Shown here: piece after piece, positions 11,662 to 22,201 of the stretch | Numbering within the stretch: position 1 is the stretch's first letter | Layout of the letters: each line of letters opens with the position of its first letter | DNA from: Apium graveolens | Lineage: Eukaryota > Streptophyta > Magnoliopsida > Apiales > Apiaceae | Reading direction: 5' to 3' | Assembly: GCF_009905375.1 (NCBI RefSeq) | Contig: NC_133647.1 | Span: forward strand, 8,879,788 to 8,943,787 | Length of the DNA stretch: 64,000 nt | The notes under the pieces: model-generated | What the model saw: only the letters and a program-made list of their open reading frames with translations | Told to the model about the DNA's origin: nothing | Database searches by the model: none | Translations under genes and position numbers: made by a program

Positions 11662-11890
11662 CTGAAAAAAGAAAGGGGCACGTAAACAGGCAATTTAAAA
11701 CGGCACACAATGGAAAAATAGACACGAAAAGCAAAGGGAGGAATTTTATATGAAGAAGCACTCCTAAAAAAGGCTTTGAGCTCCGACTTGTTGTTATTGC
11801 TCTGAGAATCTTAGCAGGAGGAGAAAGAAGAAAACTTAGAAATGAGAAGGTGAGGAGTAGTAGCCTTTCCTCATTCCTTTATATAAGAGG
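11662..11890 (-). promoter_or_regulatory. Candidate promoter and 5' UTR intron of the Tat1 antisense gene
   Basis: On the minus strand a TATA box (TTATATAAAGG, 11886-11876) lies about 215 bp before the ATG. A CT-rich leader follows. A strong 3' splice site (CTTTCTTTTTTCAG) ends at 11662, directly before the ATG. The matching 5' splice site is at 11839 but reads CATTT|CTAAG, where the same place in Tat2 reads CATTT|GTAAG, so the donor GT seems to have mutated. The proposed UTR intron would be 11839-11662. Confidence 0.65.
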
Positions 11891-12164
11891 AAAAGGAAGT
11901 TGAAGGGACGAAAGCCCATTAAGGACAATGGCCCATAGGAAAAAGCCCAGAAAAAGGAATATTCCAGAATATTCCTAGGAATTCTAGAGCATTCTAAACA
12001 GGGTGTATTAAGCCCAGATCAATAAAGAGGCCCAATAAGATTTGGAAAAGCCCAATAATAGAGGCTCAGTAAAATTTAATAAGGCCCAATAAAAAAGGCC
12101 AGGCCCAAATCCAATTAGGATTTGGAAAATACAATACCCTAAATTAAAGCTAAATGAAGAAGGC
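11891..12164. other. Tat1 3' spacer with GGCCCAATAA words
   Basis: Non-coding, 270 bp. The words AGCCCAATAA, GGCCCAATAA and close variants occur several times between 12010 and 12100; the same word is in both Tat1 LTRs (about 3380 and 13290). No gene seen. Confidence 0.6.
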
Positions 12165-12765
12165 TAGTGGAAGACCAGAAACCAGGTCGAAATCCAGGTT
12201 GTGAATCCTGCCCGAAATCTTTCGAGCAGACACCCGAAAATAACGGGTAAAAAAGACCAGAATCCAGGTCGAATTCCAGATCGTGAATCCTGCCCGAAAT
12301 CTTTCGAGCAGACACCCGAAAATAGCTGGAATAAAGGGACTGAATTGAGGTCGAAACTTCGACCAGGAATGAGTCCGAATAAACCAAGCATCTTTCAAAA
12401 ATGGGGATTAAAAACCCAGGTCGAAGTTCGACTAGGATCCTGGTCGAATTCCAGGTCGTGGATCCTAGTCGAAATCCTTCGACCAGGAAGCAAGAGAGCC
12501 AAAGAATCTTCGAACAGGATTCAGGTCGAAATATCGACTAGAATCCTAGTCGAAATCCTAGTCGAAAGGCTTAAGACTAGGAGCTAAAAATTGGGGTATT
12601 TACGACTTAGATCCAGGTCAAAATTTCGACTAGGATCCTGGTCGAATTCCAGGTCGTGGATCCTAGTCGAAATCCTTCGACCAGGATGGCAAGGCTGACC
12701 CCTATTTTCGACTAGAATCCAGGTCGAAATTTCGACTAGGATCCTGGTCGAAAAAGGGCTGGAAA
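12165..12765. repeat. Tat1 array of GTCGAA / TTCGAC repeats, direct and inverted
   Basis: The words AGGTCGAAAT, TTCGACTAGGATC and GGATCCTAGTCGAAAT are repeated on both strands throughout. Two direct copies of a unit of roughly 100 bp (GAATCCTGCCCGAAATC through GCAGACACCCGAAAATA) lie at about 12200-12245 and 12285-12325, followed by shorter units such as CTGGTCGAATTCCAGGTCG. Adjacent inverted words could form hairpins. Short open frames on both strands here simply follow the repeat period and are not genes. Confidence 0.85.
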
Positions 12766-13095
12766 TCTGAAAAATCCAGAAAATTAGGAAAAAATCCAGA
12801 AATTAAGGAAAAATCCCAGAAAATTATGGAAAAACCCAGAAAATTAGGGGAAAATCCAGAAATTAAAGGAAAAATCCCAAAAAATTAGGGAAAAATCCAG
12901 AAATTGAGGAAAAATCCCAGAAAATTATGGAAAAATCCAGAAAATTAGGGAAAAATCCAGAAATTAAAGGAAAAATCCCAGAAAATTAGGGAAAAATCCA
13001 GAAATTAAGGAAAAATCCCAGAAAATTATGGAAAAATCCAGAAAATTAGGGAAAAATCCCGAAAATAAGGGAAAAATTCCTGGAAATTAAGATAA
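12766..13095. repeat. Tat1 purine-rich array, AAATCCAGAAATTAAGG type
   Basis: About 330 bp of near-tandem units built from GGAAAAATCCAGAAATTA and GGAAAAATCCCAGAAAATTA, one unit about 18-20 bp and often alternating in pairs. The plus strand is strongly purine-biased up to the polypurine tract. No coding content. Confidence 0.85.
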
Positions 13096-13232
13096 TTCCT
13101 GAATAAAAGGAAAATTCATTGTAAATGTGTAGGTCGCTCCACACTTTACGCGAAAACGAAACCCTGTAAGGGAATAAACAGACTTAACTTCTGCAAAACC
13201 TAATCAATGTTTCCCAAAAGTTGGGGGGCAAA
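13096..13232 (+). other. Tat1 polypurine tract region
   Basis: AAAAGTTGGGGGGCAAA ends at 13232, directly before the 3' LTR. A G-rich purine run next to the 3' LTR is the normal primer for plus-strand DNA synthesis. The bases before it hold no gene. Confidence 0.85.
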
Positions 13233-13793
13233 TGATAGGGATAAATAAATTATGATAGTATAATTAAATACTACAAGGTGTGGGCTGCTAGGCCCAATAA
13301 AAAGATATATGATACTCAGACCAGAAAGGTTAAGCCTGATGGACCAGATCAGGCCTGATGGAATAAAGAAGGCCCAAAAACCCTGATTATTAATTAATTT
13401 CATAATTAATTAATAAGGGAAAAATCAACTATTGAGAAGAGTCCCGATAAGGATATAAATCCTTATAGATTAGCCTCAAGGGGCCCTAAAAGGATAAGGA
13501 ATCAGTTTCCTACTATCTAGGACTCCAAAGTCCATTCTAATTATGAGACTTGCCCACCAAGTCTCCTATACCAAGTCCAATTCAAGGACTCCCAACATCT
13601 ATATAAGGGGTCTCACCCCCACCAATAAGAACTACGTTTTTTAACTTGATCCTTGGCAATCAGCAAGGTACGTAGGCATCTTGTTAAGGCAGATTGAGTC
13701 ACGAAACACAAGAGAAGTCAAAATCGAGCCTTGAAGCTCACGTTCCTTATTATTAAACACAGCAATTAAATATATTAGTTTTAATCCATAACA
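13233..13793 (+). repeat. Tat1 3' LTR
   Basis: 561 bp, same length as the 5' LTR, with about ten substitutions and no indels seen by eye. Followed by the target duplication AGGGG at 13794-13798. Confidence 0.95.
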
Positions 13794-14395
13794 AGGGGTT
13801 TGGTATTTATTATAGTTTTTAAGTCATGTTGATTACTAGTAAGATATACAATATAGGTGGGTTAAGTGTAAATATAAAATTCCTTGTAATTTTTATAAGT
13901 AAAAGAGTATCGACTGCTAAGGAAACATTTTTAACTGCTAAACTACAAGCTTCAACGGATGACTCTACAAGCTTCAATGGATAACTCAATATGCCTTCAA
14001 CGGATAAGCTAGTCAAGTGGTCTTCAACTGATATCAGATAAAGCTTCAACGGATGTTAACAATAAATCTTCAACGGATGACTCTAATATAGTGTCAACGG
14101 ATGACAACAATAAAGCTTCAATGGATAACATCAATGAAGCTTCAACGGATGATCAACAAGATAGCAGTTGATAGTGACTTGACAGAGAATGTTGCAGCCT
14201 GCTTACAGGTTTTAGAATAAAATGAAGCATTTCCATTTCCATACGAAATAAGGACGTTCAAAGTTGTTGTATCTTAATTAGATTGGATTGGACAGAGAAA
14301 TGAAGACACATGTGCTTGGACCTAGCTGATAGGAATATTATTATTGTCTTATTGCACATGTAAACTTGGTTCATATATAAACCAAGTGTAGCAAG
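13794..14395 (+). mobile_element. Copia A LTR, continued, with CAACGGAT repeats
   Basis: Continues the copia LTR cut at 3324. It aligns in order with the reverse complement of 27600-27120: TTAAGTCATGTTGA, then AGCAGTTGATAGTGACTTGA, AAATGAAGCATTTCCATTTCC, and the TATA-containing ATATATAAACCAAGTGTAGCAAG. Between 13945 and 14150 the word TTCAACGGATGA occurs six times exactly and three times with one change, about every 20-30 bp, more densely than in the other copy. Interrupted at 14395 by Tat2 after GCAAG. Confidence 0.88.
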
Positions 14396-14590
14396 TGATA
14401 GTACATATAGCTCCTGGGAGGGCTACTCCTAGGCCTTCAACTCCATATGGCTCCTAGGAGGACTACTCCTAGGCCTTCAACTCCATACAGCTCCTAGAGG
14501 GATTACTCCTAAGCTCCTAACTCCATATGACTCCTGGGAGGGCTACTCATAAGCCCATAACTCCACACAGCTCCTAGAAGGAGTAGTCCC
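14396..14590 (+). repeat. Minisatellite at the very start of the Tat2 LTR
   Basis: Five imperfect copies of a roughly 40-bp unit, (CAT)ATAGCTCCTGGGAGG then GCTACTCCTAGGCC and TTCAACTC. Each copy holds the self-complementary core CTCCTAGGAG or a variant. The array is conserved in the 3' LTR (26620-26815). Confidence 0.88.
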
Positions 14591-15113
14591 GCGCACTACC
14601 GCTCCTAACCGGCCCAGTCCCGCAAGCCTAACCTTGGTAAATCCCAGCACGTGAGACGTTGGCCCAGGCACGTGATGGGGACAACTGTCACACATCAATC
14701 ATGGGAATAATCAGGGCACGTGTCAGAGGATCCCCAGAACATTCATCGGCCAATCCCGCACTGACACGTGTAAAACATCCACTCCAGCCAGGTGTCCTCC
14801 GCTCCCAGAACCAATGGCTATGATCTAAAGGTACCAACCCCAAAACCCTATCCTTGGCCTATAAATAGCCCAGGAAGGTGAGGTTTTGGGGTTAATCATT
14901 CTTACACACTCATATACACACACAGCCACCCTGCATTCATATTCATCTTCATCTTCCCAAAAAGCTAGTTCTTACTCTCACGCCGGAGGCGCCGCGGGAC
15001 TCCAACCCCCCTTCCGGTGTTGTTTTGTAGGAACCCAACCACAGCTACACCCCTACAGCGGAGAACGATCCAGGACGCCGTCGAAGGAGCAGCCCCGCCA
15101 CCAGGAGTTATCA
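14396..15113 (+). repeat. Tat2 5' LTR with TATA box
   Basis: 718 bp. A TATA box (TATAAATA, 14860-14867, within GGCCTATAAATAGCCC) is followed by ATTCTTACACAC as a likely start region. G-box-like ACGTG words occur at 14650-14770 (GCACGTGAG, GCACGTGAT, GCACGTGTC, ACACGTGTA), the kind of element bound by plant bZIP/bHLH factors; their number suggests regulated expression. Confidence 0.9.
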
Positions 15114-15563
15114 TTTGGCGCTAGAAGGAGGGGCGCTCCATCCTTGGGTCTTGGTGCCCCTGGATTCACCTTCATCAACAAACTCTTCAAAGAGTCCATT
15201 TATTCAAACTTGTAAGAACCCCAAGCAACCAACCTTTTCCATAAGCATGAATATCGTTTATTTTAGCCACATTTGTGTGTGCTTGTTATCTTAGGCCACG
15301 TTTGTGTGAGCCCTTTTTGTTTAGTTAAGTCACGTTTGTGTGAGCTATCGTTAGTTTTAATCGTTATTGCTCTGGTTTGAGTATGGCATTTGCGTTATAC
15401 TTCATCATTGAGTAGACCTATAAAATTGTTTGAACTGCTCCCAGGAAGCTATTTGTTAGTTTCTGTTGTTATTCTGGGTAGTTTTTGCAAATTTCATAAA
15501 GCAACCATAGACCGATATTCCCGTTGGCATATTGTTGTTATTTGTTGTTGGTATTGTTGAGAA
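15114..15563 (+). other. Tat2 primer binding site and gag leader
   Basis: The primer site is TTTGGCGCTAGAAGGAGG, directly after the LTR at 15114. The 430-bp leader has no conserved frame; ACGTTTGTGTGAGC or a close variant occurs three times between 15265 and 15345. The leader is the place where a packaging signal would be expected, but I cannot identify one. Confidence 0.75.
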
Positions 15564-17290
15564 ATGGCAAGACCAGGAAAGAATACCTCTGGAAGACCAT
15601 CTGCTAGTGCCCAGGTCCGGGAGCCGGACCACTCCCAGGCCCTCGACCCAGGAGCCGAGAGAGAAACATTCCAGGAGCAACCACTACACACTCCCGTGGT
15701 GGACAGAATTGTAAACACCAGGGATGCCAGGACCCTCATAGAGCTCAATCAGTACAAGTACACCAATGTCCCGATAGCCGAAGAGCACATGGCAAACCTT
15801 ACAAGCGATGAACTAGCAGAAGCAATCAGACTATATAGGCAGGAGCAGACCCGGCTCCAAGAAGAAGCCGAACTAGAGGAGGAGCCGGAGGAGTCCGGGG
15901 ACTCCCAGCAATCAAAGAGGTCTGTGTTTGACCGCATTGGAGCCAAAGGAAAGAAAAGCAAAAAAGATCAAGGCAAGAAAGAAGTAGAAGCTGCTAAACA
16001 GAGGAAGTTGGAAGAAGTCCGGGAGCAAATCAGGAAAGAAGAAGAAGCAAAGCTTGAGCTGAAGATCCAAAAGAGAATGCAATTAGAAGAAGAGAAGATG
16101 TTGGCCAAGTCTAGGAGCAAAAGAACCCGGAGAGACCCTACTCCGGAGCTGATTTCTGATGATGAAGAAGAAGAGAAGCAGAAGGACCTCAAAGATATGA
16201 TCTATGAATTGCAGAGGAAGATGGACAGAGACTCAGGAGTGGAGATTGGAGAAACACTCACTCCTTTCAGCCACTCTTTGGAAGCTATCCCCCGGCAGCG
16301 GGACTTGAAATATTACAACTTTGACTCCTTCGATGGTCTAGGAGACCCGGAGGAGCACCTAAACTACTTTGAGCAGATAGCGCAGATATACTACTACAAC
16401 GACTTGACGAAATCAAGGTTCTTCGCTTCAACTCTTAAGGGAGGAGCCCAGAGATGGTTCAGCAGAATCCCCTCCCGCAGCATCCACTCTTGGAAGGAAT
16501 TTCGAGCCTCCTTTTTCGGAGATTTCGGGCAAACAAAATGCACGAAATGCACATGTGTCACCTGGAGACAATCCGGCAGCATGACAATGAGTCCCTTTCT
16601 GCATACATGCGCCGGTTCCAGGAAGCAATCAATAAAGTCTCAAGCTTAGATGAGAGGGAAGCTTTAAGCATTTTCAGAAGAAATTTGGATCCAGAGCACA
16701 ATGAGAGATATATAGTGGAGCTAATCAATAAGGAGCCGCAAAGCCTGGCAGCAGCTTACTCAATGGCTGCCAGATTTATTAAGGAAACAGATGTGCTCCA
16801 GGCAATGAGGATGACCCGAAATGGGGGGTCCAGGAGTAAAAACATTGATGACCGACCGAAAGGGGGTTACCATCTGGACAAGAAATTCAAGCAAATCAAC
16901 CAAAGCCAAGAAAGACAAGCCAACCCGGTTTTCCAAAGACTTGGTCCTAAGCAGGAGTCGAACAGCGACCCAGGACCCGTGAAGCAAGCTCGGGAGCCGA
17001 AGCAGGAGCCGGACTGGACTCCTCTCAACATGACCCGGGAAGAAATCTTGAAAGAAGTCAAAGACAAGCCTTTCTATTATCCTCCGAAGCCAATGCAAAC
17101 TCCTCCGGAGAGCAGGCCCTACAATAGGCAGTGTGATTATCACGAGACCCATGGCCACAAGACCGAGAATTGCTTATCACTCAAGTACTTCATTGAGGAC
17201 CAAGTGAAGAAGGGGAATATGAACAAGTACTTAGTTCGGGACACCAGCAGAGGGGAAGCGCAGAAGAAAGGAAAGAATGTAGTCAATATG
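15564..17290 (+). pseudogene. gag: Tat2 gag (one frameshift)
   Basis: ATG at 15564 (GAAATGGC) opens MARPGKNTSGRPS, matching the MAR start of Tat1 gag. The N-terminal third is a highly charged coiled-coil arm (15860-16230, Lys/Glu/Arg-rich). The capsid-like domain starts near 16290 (YYNFDSFDGLGDPEEHLNYF) with the GGAQRWFSRIPSRSI motif at 16440. At about 16521-16530 the frame changes, as if one base were lost; the second frame then continues (FRANKMHEMHMCHLETIRQ, SLSAYMRRFQEAI). The knuckle CDYHETHGHKTENC lies at about 17131-17172. Apart from the frameshift gag is intact and would be of normal length. Confidence 0.9.
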
Positions 17291-18190
17291 GTCCTAGGCG
17301 GATCCTACTCCCCACCCCGGAGCCCGGACTTCGGTGAAGAAGTGCTCTCAATCCAATCACTCCCAAACCTGGTGATATCCTTCAGCAGCAAGGACTACGA
17401 AGGAGTCAACCCTCATCACAATGCAGCTTTGGTTGTCACTCTAGAAATCTTTGATAATGAAGTAAGAAGAATGCTCATAGACAATGGCTCCTCAGTAAAT
17501 ATTCTCTTCAAGCACACAGTGGATAGAATGCAGTTAGGGAGCGTTCGCTCAAATGAATGTCGAGAAGACCCACTCTATGGCTTCGGCCACAACTTAGTCC
17601 TGATCCAAGCAACTTTGTATCTGCCAGTCATTTTTGGATCTGCTCCTAACCAAGTGACTCATGTCATCAAATTTTATGTGATCAATGCTCCTTCTTCATA
17701 CAACGGAATCATTGGCAGATCAGCTCTAACCATGATGCAAGCAATAACTTCAATCTCCCATCTCAAGATCAAATTCCCAACCCCGACAGGAGTCGGAGAG
17801 ATTAAAGGAGATTATGGAGTCGCTGAAACATGCTACAACCAGGGATTAGTTATGGCAGAGACACATCAAGATAACAAAAGGAAGGCTACAGTCCTTCGCA
17901 AGCAACAAAGCATGAAGAAGCACAGACCCCGGACACGGGAAGAAGCAAACAAAACAAGTTCAGAAGAACTGGCAAGCAACCAAGTCATGGTACTGGACAA
18001 GACAAATCGAGTCCTAGATCAACCTTATCCCACCATGCAAGTAACCAAAGAACCTGAACAAGCAAACATCTATCTGAAGAAGAACTCTGAAGCCCGAATT
18101 CATCAAATGGTTTCAAATAAAGAGCAAGCAAAAATCGAGGCCGCAGTCGAAACAGAAGAAGTCGAAGTAGATGAAAGCAATTCTGGCAAA
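17291..18190 (+). CDS. pol: Tat2 protease region
   Basis: Continues gag in the same frame, so protease would be made as part of one polyprotein. The active site DNG is at 17480-17488 in MLIDNGSSVNILF; the flap side has GRSALTMMQAITS, like the usual GRP/GRS motif. A variable linker rich in Gln, Lys and Glu (17860-18190) leads into RT. The role is to cut the Gag-Pol polyprotein in the particle. Open across the whole interval, but useful only if the upstream gag frameshift were bypassed. Confidence 0.85.
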
Positions 18191-19640
18191 AAAGTGAAGG
18201 TCGGGTCAGGACTCGAGGAGCCTTTCAAGGAGAGATTAGTATCTCTGCTTCGGGAGTACAGAGATGTTTTTTCCTGGAGTCCAAGGGACATACCAGGACT
18301 ACATGAGTCCATAGCAATACACAGATTAGATGTCAACCCCAACAGAAAACCAGTAAAACAGATGAGAAGAAACTTTGCTCCGGAGAGGCAAAGAGCCATT
18401 GACGAAGAAGTAGAAAAGCTACTCAAAGAAGGAATCATCAAAGAAATCAAATATCCAGAGTGGCTAGCTAATGTGGTCATGGTTAAGAAGTCCAACGATA
18501 AATGGAGAATGTGTGTTGACTACACTGACTTGAATGACGCATGCCCGAAGGACTCGTATCCTCTTCCAAATATTGATCAACTGATAGATGCCACCTCTGG
18601 ACACATTATGCTCAGCTTTATGGATGCCTTCTCCGGATACAACCAGATAAAGATGAACCCAAAGGACATCCCCAAGACAGCATTCATAACTTACAGAGCA
18701 GTCTACGCTTATGTGATGTTACCTTTCGGGCTTACCAGCGCAGGATCCACTTATCAAAGAGCAATGAACAAGATATTCAAGTCCCAGATTGGGAGGAATT
18801 TGGAATGCTATGTTGATGATATGATTTCCAAATCAACAACCATACCAGGACATGTGGAAGATCTGAAGGAATGCTTTGAAAACCTAAGGAAGAACCAACT
18901 CAAGCTAAATCCGGAGAAATGCACCTTCGGAGTAGGAGCAGGCAAGTTCCTAGGATTCATGATCAGCTACAGAGGCATAGAAGCCAATCCGGAGAAAATA
19001 AAAGCAATCCAGGAGATGAAAGCTCCCAGGACCCAAAAAGATGTGCAGAAGCTAGCAGGGTCCCTAGCAGCACTCAGGAGATTTGTTTCAAAGCTAGCAG
19101 AGAGACGCCTACCATTCTTTGATTTACTCAAAGGAGCAACAAACAAGAAAGAGGTGAACTGGAGTCCGGATTGCCAAAAGGCATTCGAAGAAATCAAGTC
19201 CTACCTCTCTTAGCCACCAGTCCTAACCAAAGCTCAGCCGGGAGAGCCTCTCTACTTATACTTGTCAGCAGGAACACAAGCCATAGGAGCTGCCCTAATC
19301 AGGGAAGAGAATGGAACACAACAACCAGTCTACTATGTAAGCCAAGTCTTAAAAGATGCAGAAACAAGATATCCAAGATTGGAGAAGTTTGCCTTTGCCT
19401 TGGTCATAACTTCAAGAAAACTCAGGCACTACTTCCAAGGGAGAGAAATCAAAGTAGTGACAAACCAACCACTAAGAAAAATAATCCATAAGCCAGATGC
19501 CTTGGGAAGACTTATTAATTGGGTTGTGGAGTTGAGTCAGTTCAATCTAAGCTTCATTCCCAGGACTGCAATCAAAGCTCAAGCACTTGCGGATTTCATA
19601 ATCGAATGCAACTTCCCAGACCAAGATCCGGAACCAATGG
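18191..19640 (+). pseudogene. pol: Tat2 reverse transcriptase and RNase H
   Basis: RT begins with FKERLVSLLREYRDVFSW (about 18218). It has the fingers motif KWRMCVDYTDLNDACPKDSYPLP (two motifs, 18500-18560), the catalytic D in SFMDAFSGYNQI (about 18620), PFGLTSAGSTYQRAM, and the catalytic YVDD at 18809-18820. RNase H follows from about 19150, including VDGSS-type and TNQPLRKIIH motifs, to 19590. One TAG stop is at 19211-19213 (YLS-stop-PPVLT) at the RT/RNase H border. RT copies the element RNA to DNA; apart from this stop all core residues are present. Confidence 0.9.
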
Positions 19641-21382
19641 ACATGGATCAGGAGCCAAAAAAGGAAACGAGTCCAGGAGCCTGGACCTTAAAGGTAGATG
19701 GTTCTTCAACAAGCGAGAAGTCAGGAGCCGGACTCTTACTCAAGAGTCCAGAAGGATTCAAAGTTCAGACAGCCATATCTTTCAGCTTCCCAGCATCAAA
19801 CAATCAAGCAGAATATGAGGCATTAATCGCAGGACTAAAGCCCTCCCGGACTCTAAGGGTCCAGGATTTAAAAATATACAGCGATTCCCAGATAGTGGTC
19901 AAGCAAACAAATGGAGAATACATAGCAAAGGACCCTACTCTGGTGAAGTACCAAGCACTGGTTCAGAGCTACTTAGCTTCAATTCCAAGCCACCAAGTCC
20001 TTCAGATATGCCGAGAAGAAAATGAGGAAGCGGATATCCTATCCAAATTAGTCCGAAATTCATCAGATCTGGACTGCTCAGTCTACTTCGAAGAACTCCA
20101 CAAACCATCTATTGAATCCGGAGAGGTCTTGGAGATACAAAGCACTCAAAATTGGATGACTCCCTTCATAAACTACTTGGACAAAGGGGAACTCCCAGAA
20201 GACAAAGGAAAAGCTCAAAGATTGAAAGAAAAAGCAGCCAAGTTCTTCCTCGAAGAAGGAGTACTCTACCGCAGGACCTTCTCATCTCCTATCCTAAAAT
20301 GCATTGGCCCAGACGAAGCAAAGTACTGTTTGGCAGAAGTGCATAAAGGGATATGCGGAGACCACATGTCTGCAAAGGCCCTATCTCGTAAGATTATAAG
20401 ACAAGGCTACTACTGGCCAACCATTCATCAGGATGAAATAGAATTCATCAAGAAGTGCAAGGAATGCCAGTTCTTCAGCAATGTGTCCCGGATAAACCCA
20501 GTCCTACCATCCTCTGTCCTGTCACCTATCCCCTTCGCTGTTTGGGGTATTGATATTATGGGACCTTTCCCTCGACCAAAAGGAGACCTCAGGTACCTAC
20601 TAGTCTCTATTGACTACATGACAAAATGGGTTGAAGCACAAGCAATGAGGACAATCAATCAGCAAGACTGCATAAAGTTTATGGACAACATTTTGATGAG
20701 GTTCGGGATACCACGAGTCCTAGTATCAGACAATGGGCCCCTATTCATTGGATCAGAGTTTGAGTCCTACCTCCAAGAGCGCGGGATCAAGCACAAAAAA
20801 TCATCAGTGGCATATCCCCAAGGAAATGGCCAAGTAGAAGTAACCAACAGAATCCTGCTCTGAGGTATCGAGAAAAGACTCAAAGAAAGCAAAAGCAAGT
20901 GGCCAGAAGAACTACCAAGCGTACTTTGGTCCTACAGGACAAGCCCAAGGACAAGCACCGGAGAAACTCCATTCAAACTAGCTTATGGAATAGAAGCAAT
21001 GCTGCCCATTGAAGTGGGCTCTCCTTCCCACAGAGCAATAAACTTTGAAGAAAAAGCAAATGAAGAAGAACTCAAAACAAACATGGAACTAATTGATGAG
21101 GTACGGGACCAGGCTGTAGAAAGGATGGAGAAATACAAGGAGAAAATAAGAGAGCACTTCAGTAAGAAGTGAAGAGTCAAAAACTTCCAAGTTAGAGACT
21201 TAGTCCTTCGAGACACTGAAGCATCAGATCCCACAAACACCGGAAAATTAATTCCCAAATGGGAAGGACCATACAAGATCAAAGAAGTCCTCAGGCCAGG
21301 AACCTACAAGCTCCTGAACATGGATGGCTCAGAAGTCATAAACACTTGGCATGGACTAAGGCTAAGGAAATTCTACCAGTAG
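19641..21382 (+). pseudogene. pol: Tat2 second RNase H and integrase
   Basis: The Tat-specific archaeal-type RNase H is at 19680-20060 (WTLKVDGSSTSEKSGAGLLL; D of IYSDSQIVVKQ; EENEEADILSKL). Integrase has the HHCC site (HKGICGDHMS to CKECQF, 20340-20470) and a core with D in WGIDIMGPF (20549), D in VSDNGPLF (20729) and E in NGQVEVTNR (20838). Two TGA stops (20861-20863 and 21170-21172) stand where CGA (Arg) is expected, a CpG change. The C-terminal end is TYKLLNMDGSEV, NTWHGLRLRKFYQ, TAG 21380-21382. This is a Tat integrase without a chromodomain. Confidence 0.9.
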
Positions 21383-21484
21383 TAAAGCAAACAAAGCAAC
21401 CAAAATACTTGTAGCCAATATGGCAAGCAACCAATCTGTTACTCCTTCTATCTTGTATGAATGATCAATGAAAAGCTTTTTCTT

Positions 21485-22035
21485 TAATTTGCATATTTTT
21501 CAAAAGCAACCACTAGTCCGGATAAGTTATTAGTCAGGACTAGAGCAATCAATTTTTACTTAGAATTATTTTTCTAACTAAAAGCAACCACTAGTCCGGA
21601 CAATTTATTAGTCAGGACTAGAGCAACCAATTTTTACTTAGAATTAATTTTCTAAATAAAAGCAACCACTAGTCCGGACAATTTATTAGAGAGGACTAGA
21701 GGAACCCATTTTTACTTAGAATTAATTTTCTAAATAAAAGCAACCACTAGTCCGGATAAGTTATTAGTCAGGACTAGAGCAACCAATTTTTACTTAGAAT
21801 TAATTTTCTAACTAAAAGCAACCACTAGTCCGGACAATTTATTAGTCAGGACTAGAGCAACCAATTTTTACTTAGAATTAATTTTCTAAATAAAAACAAC
21901 CACTAGTCCGGACAAGCTATTAGTCAGGACTAGAGTAACCACTTTTACTTAGAATTAATTTTCTAACTAAAAGGCCTCCACTAGTCCGGACAAGAAGATT
22001 AGTCAGGACTAGAGCAATAAATTTTACTTGGAAAA
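21485..22035 (+). repeat. Tat2 tandem array 1, about 79-bp unit, seven copies
   Basis: The unit is AAAGCAACCACTAGTCCGG, then ACAATTTATTAGTCAGGAC, TAGAGCAACCAATTTTTAC and TTAGAATTAATTTTCTAA. Copies start near 21500, 21580, 21657, 21736, 21815, 21893 and 21970; one has a small deletion and the last is diverged. Within each unit CTAGTCCGGA faces TCAGGACTAG, so a hairpin is possible. It lies between the pol stop and the end of the antisense gene and has no coding content. Confidence 0.92.
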
Positions 22036-22201
22036 ATATTCTAAGGCAAAAACAAACTACAGAAACAGAGTAAAATAACAGCAAAGAAAGCAATCATTAG
22101 ATATTCACCAGACTCAAACGAGCCCGGAGCAAAGTACGAATATTACACGAATCAAATGTATCAAAATTCTTTAACAAATAGCAAGTTCATAAAAAATAAA
22201 T

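Larger units (their letters stand above)
3325..13793 (+). mobile_element. Tat1: Ty3 LTR retrotransposon, Tat lineage, complete by structure
   Basis: Two 561-bp LTRs (3325-3885 and 13233-13793) begin TGATAGGG and end CATAACA. They are flanked by the 5-bp target duplication AGGGG (3320-3324 and 13794-13798), which fixes both ends. Primer binding site at 3886, polypurine tract just before 13233. The pol order of RT, RNase H, a second RNase H-like domain, then integrase is that of the Tat lineage. I count about ten differences between the LTRs (about 1.8%), a young insertion: roughly 0.7 million years at the often used 1.3e-8 per site per year, a rate that may not fit this plant. The inside is defective: a foreign integrase piece lies in gag, RT has a large deletion, and there are several stops. 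An antisense gene occupies 9743-11890. Confidence 0.93.

Noticed and set aside
10908..11708. Host gene inserted between two LTRs
   Set aside because: A homologous gene sits in the same place and orientation in Tat2, so it belongs to the element type, not to the host.
12139..12587. Overlapping open frames on both strands, in several frames
   Set aside because: They follow the GTCGAA/TTCGAC repeat period, repeat the same peptide in different frames and have no conserved domain.
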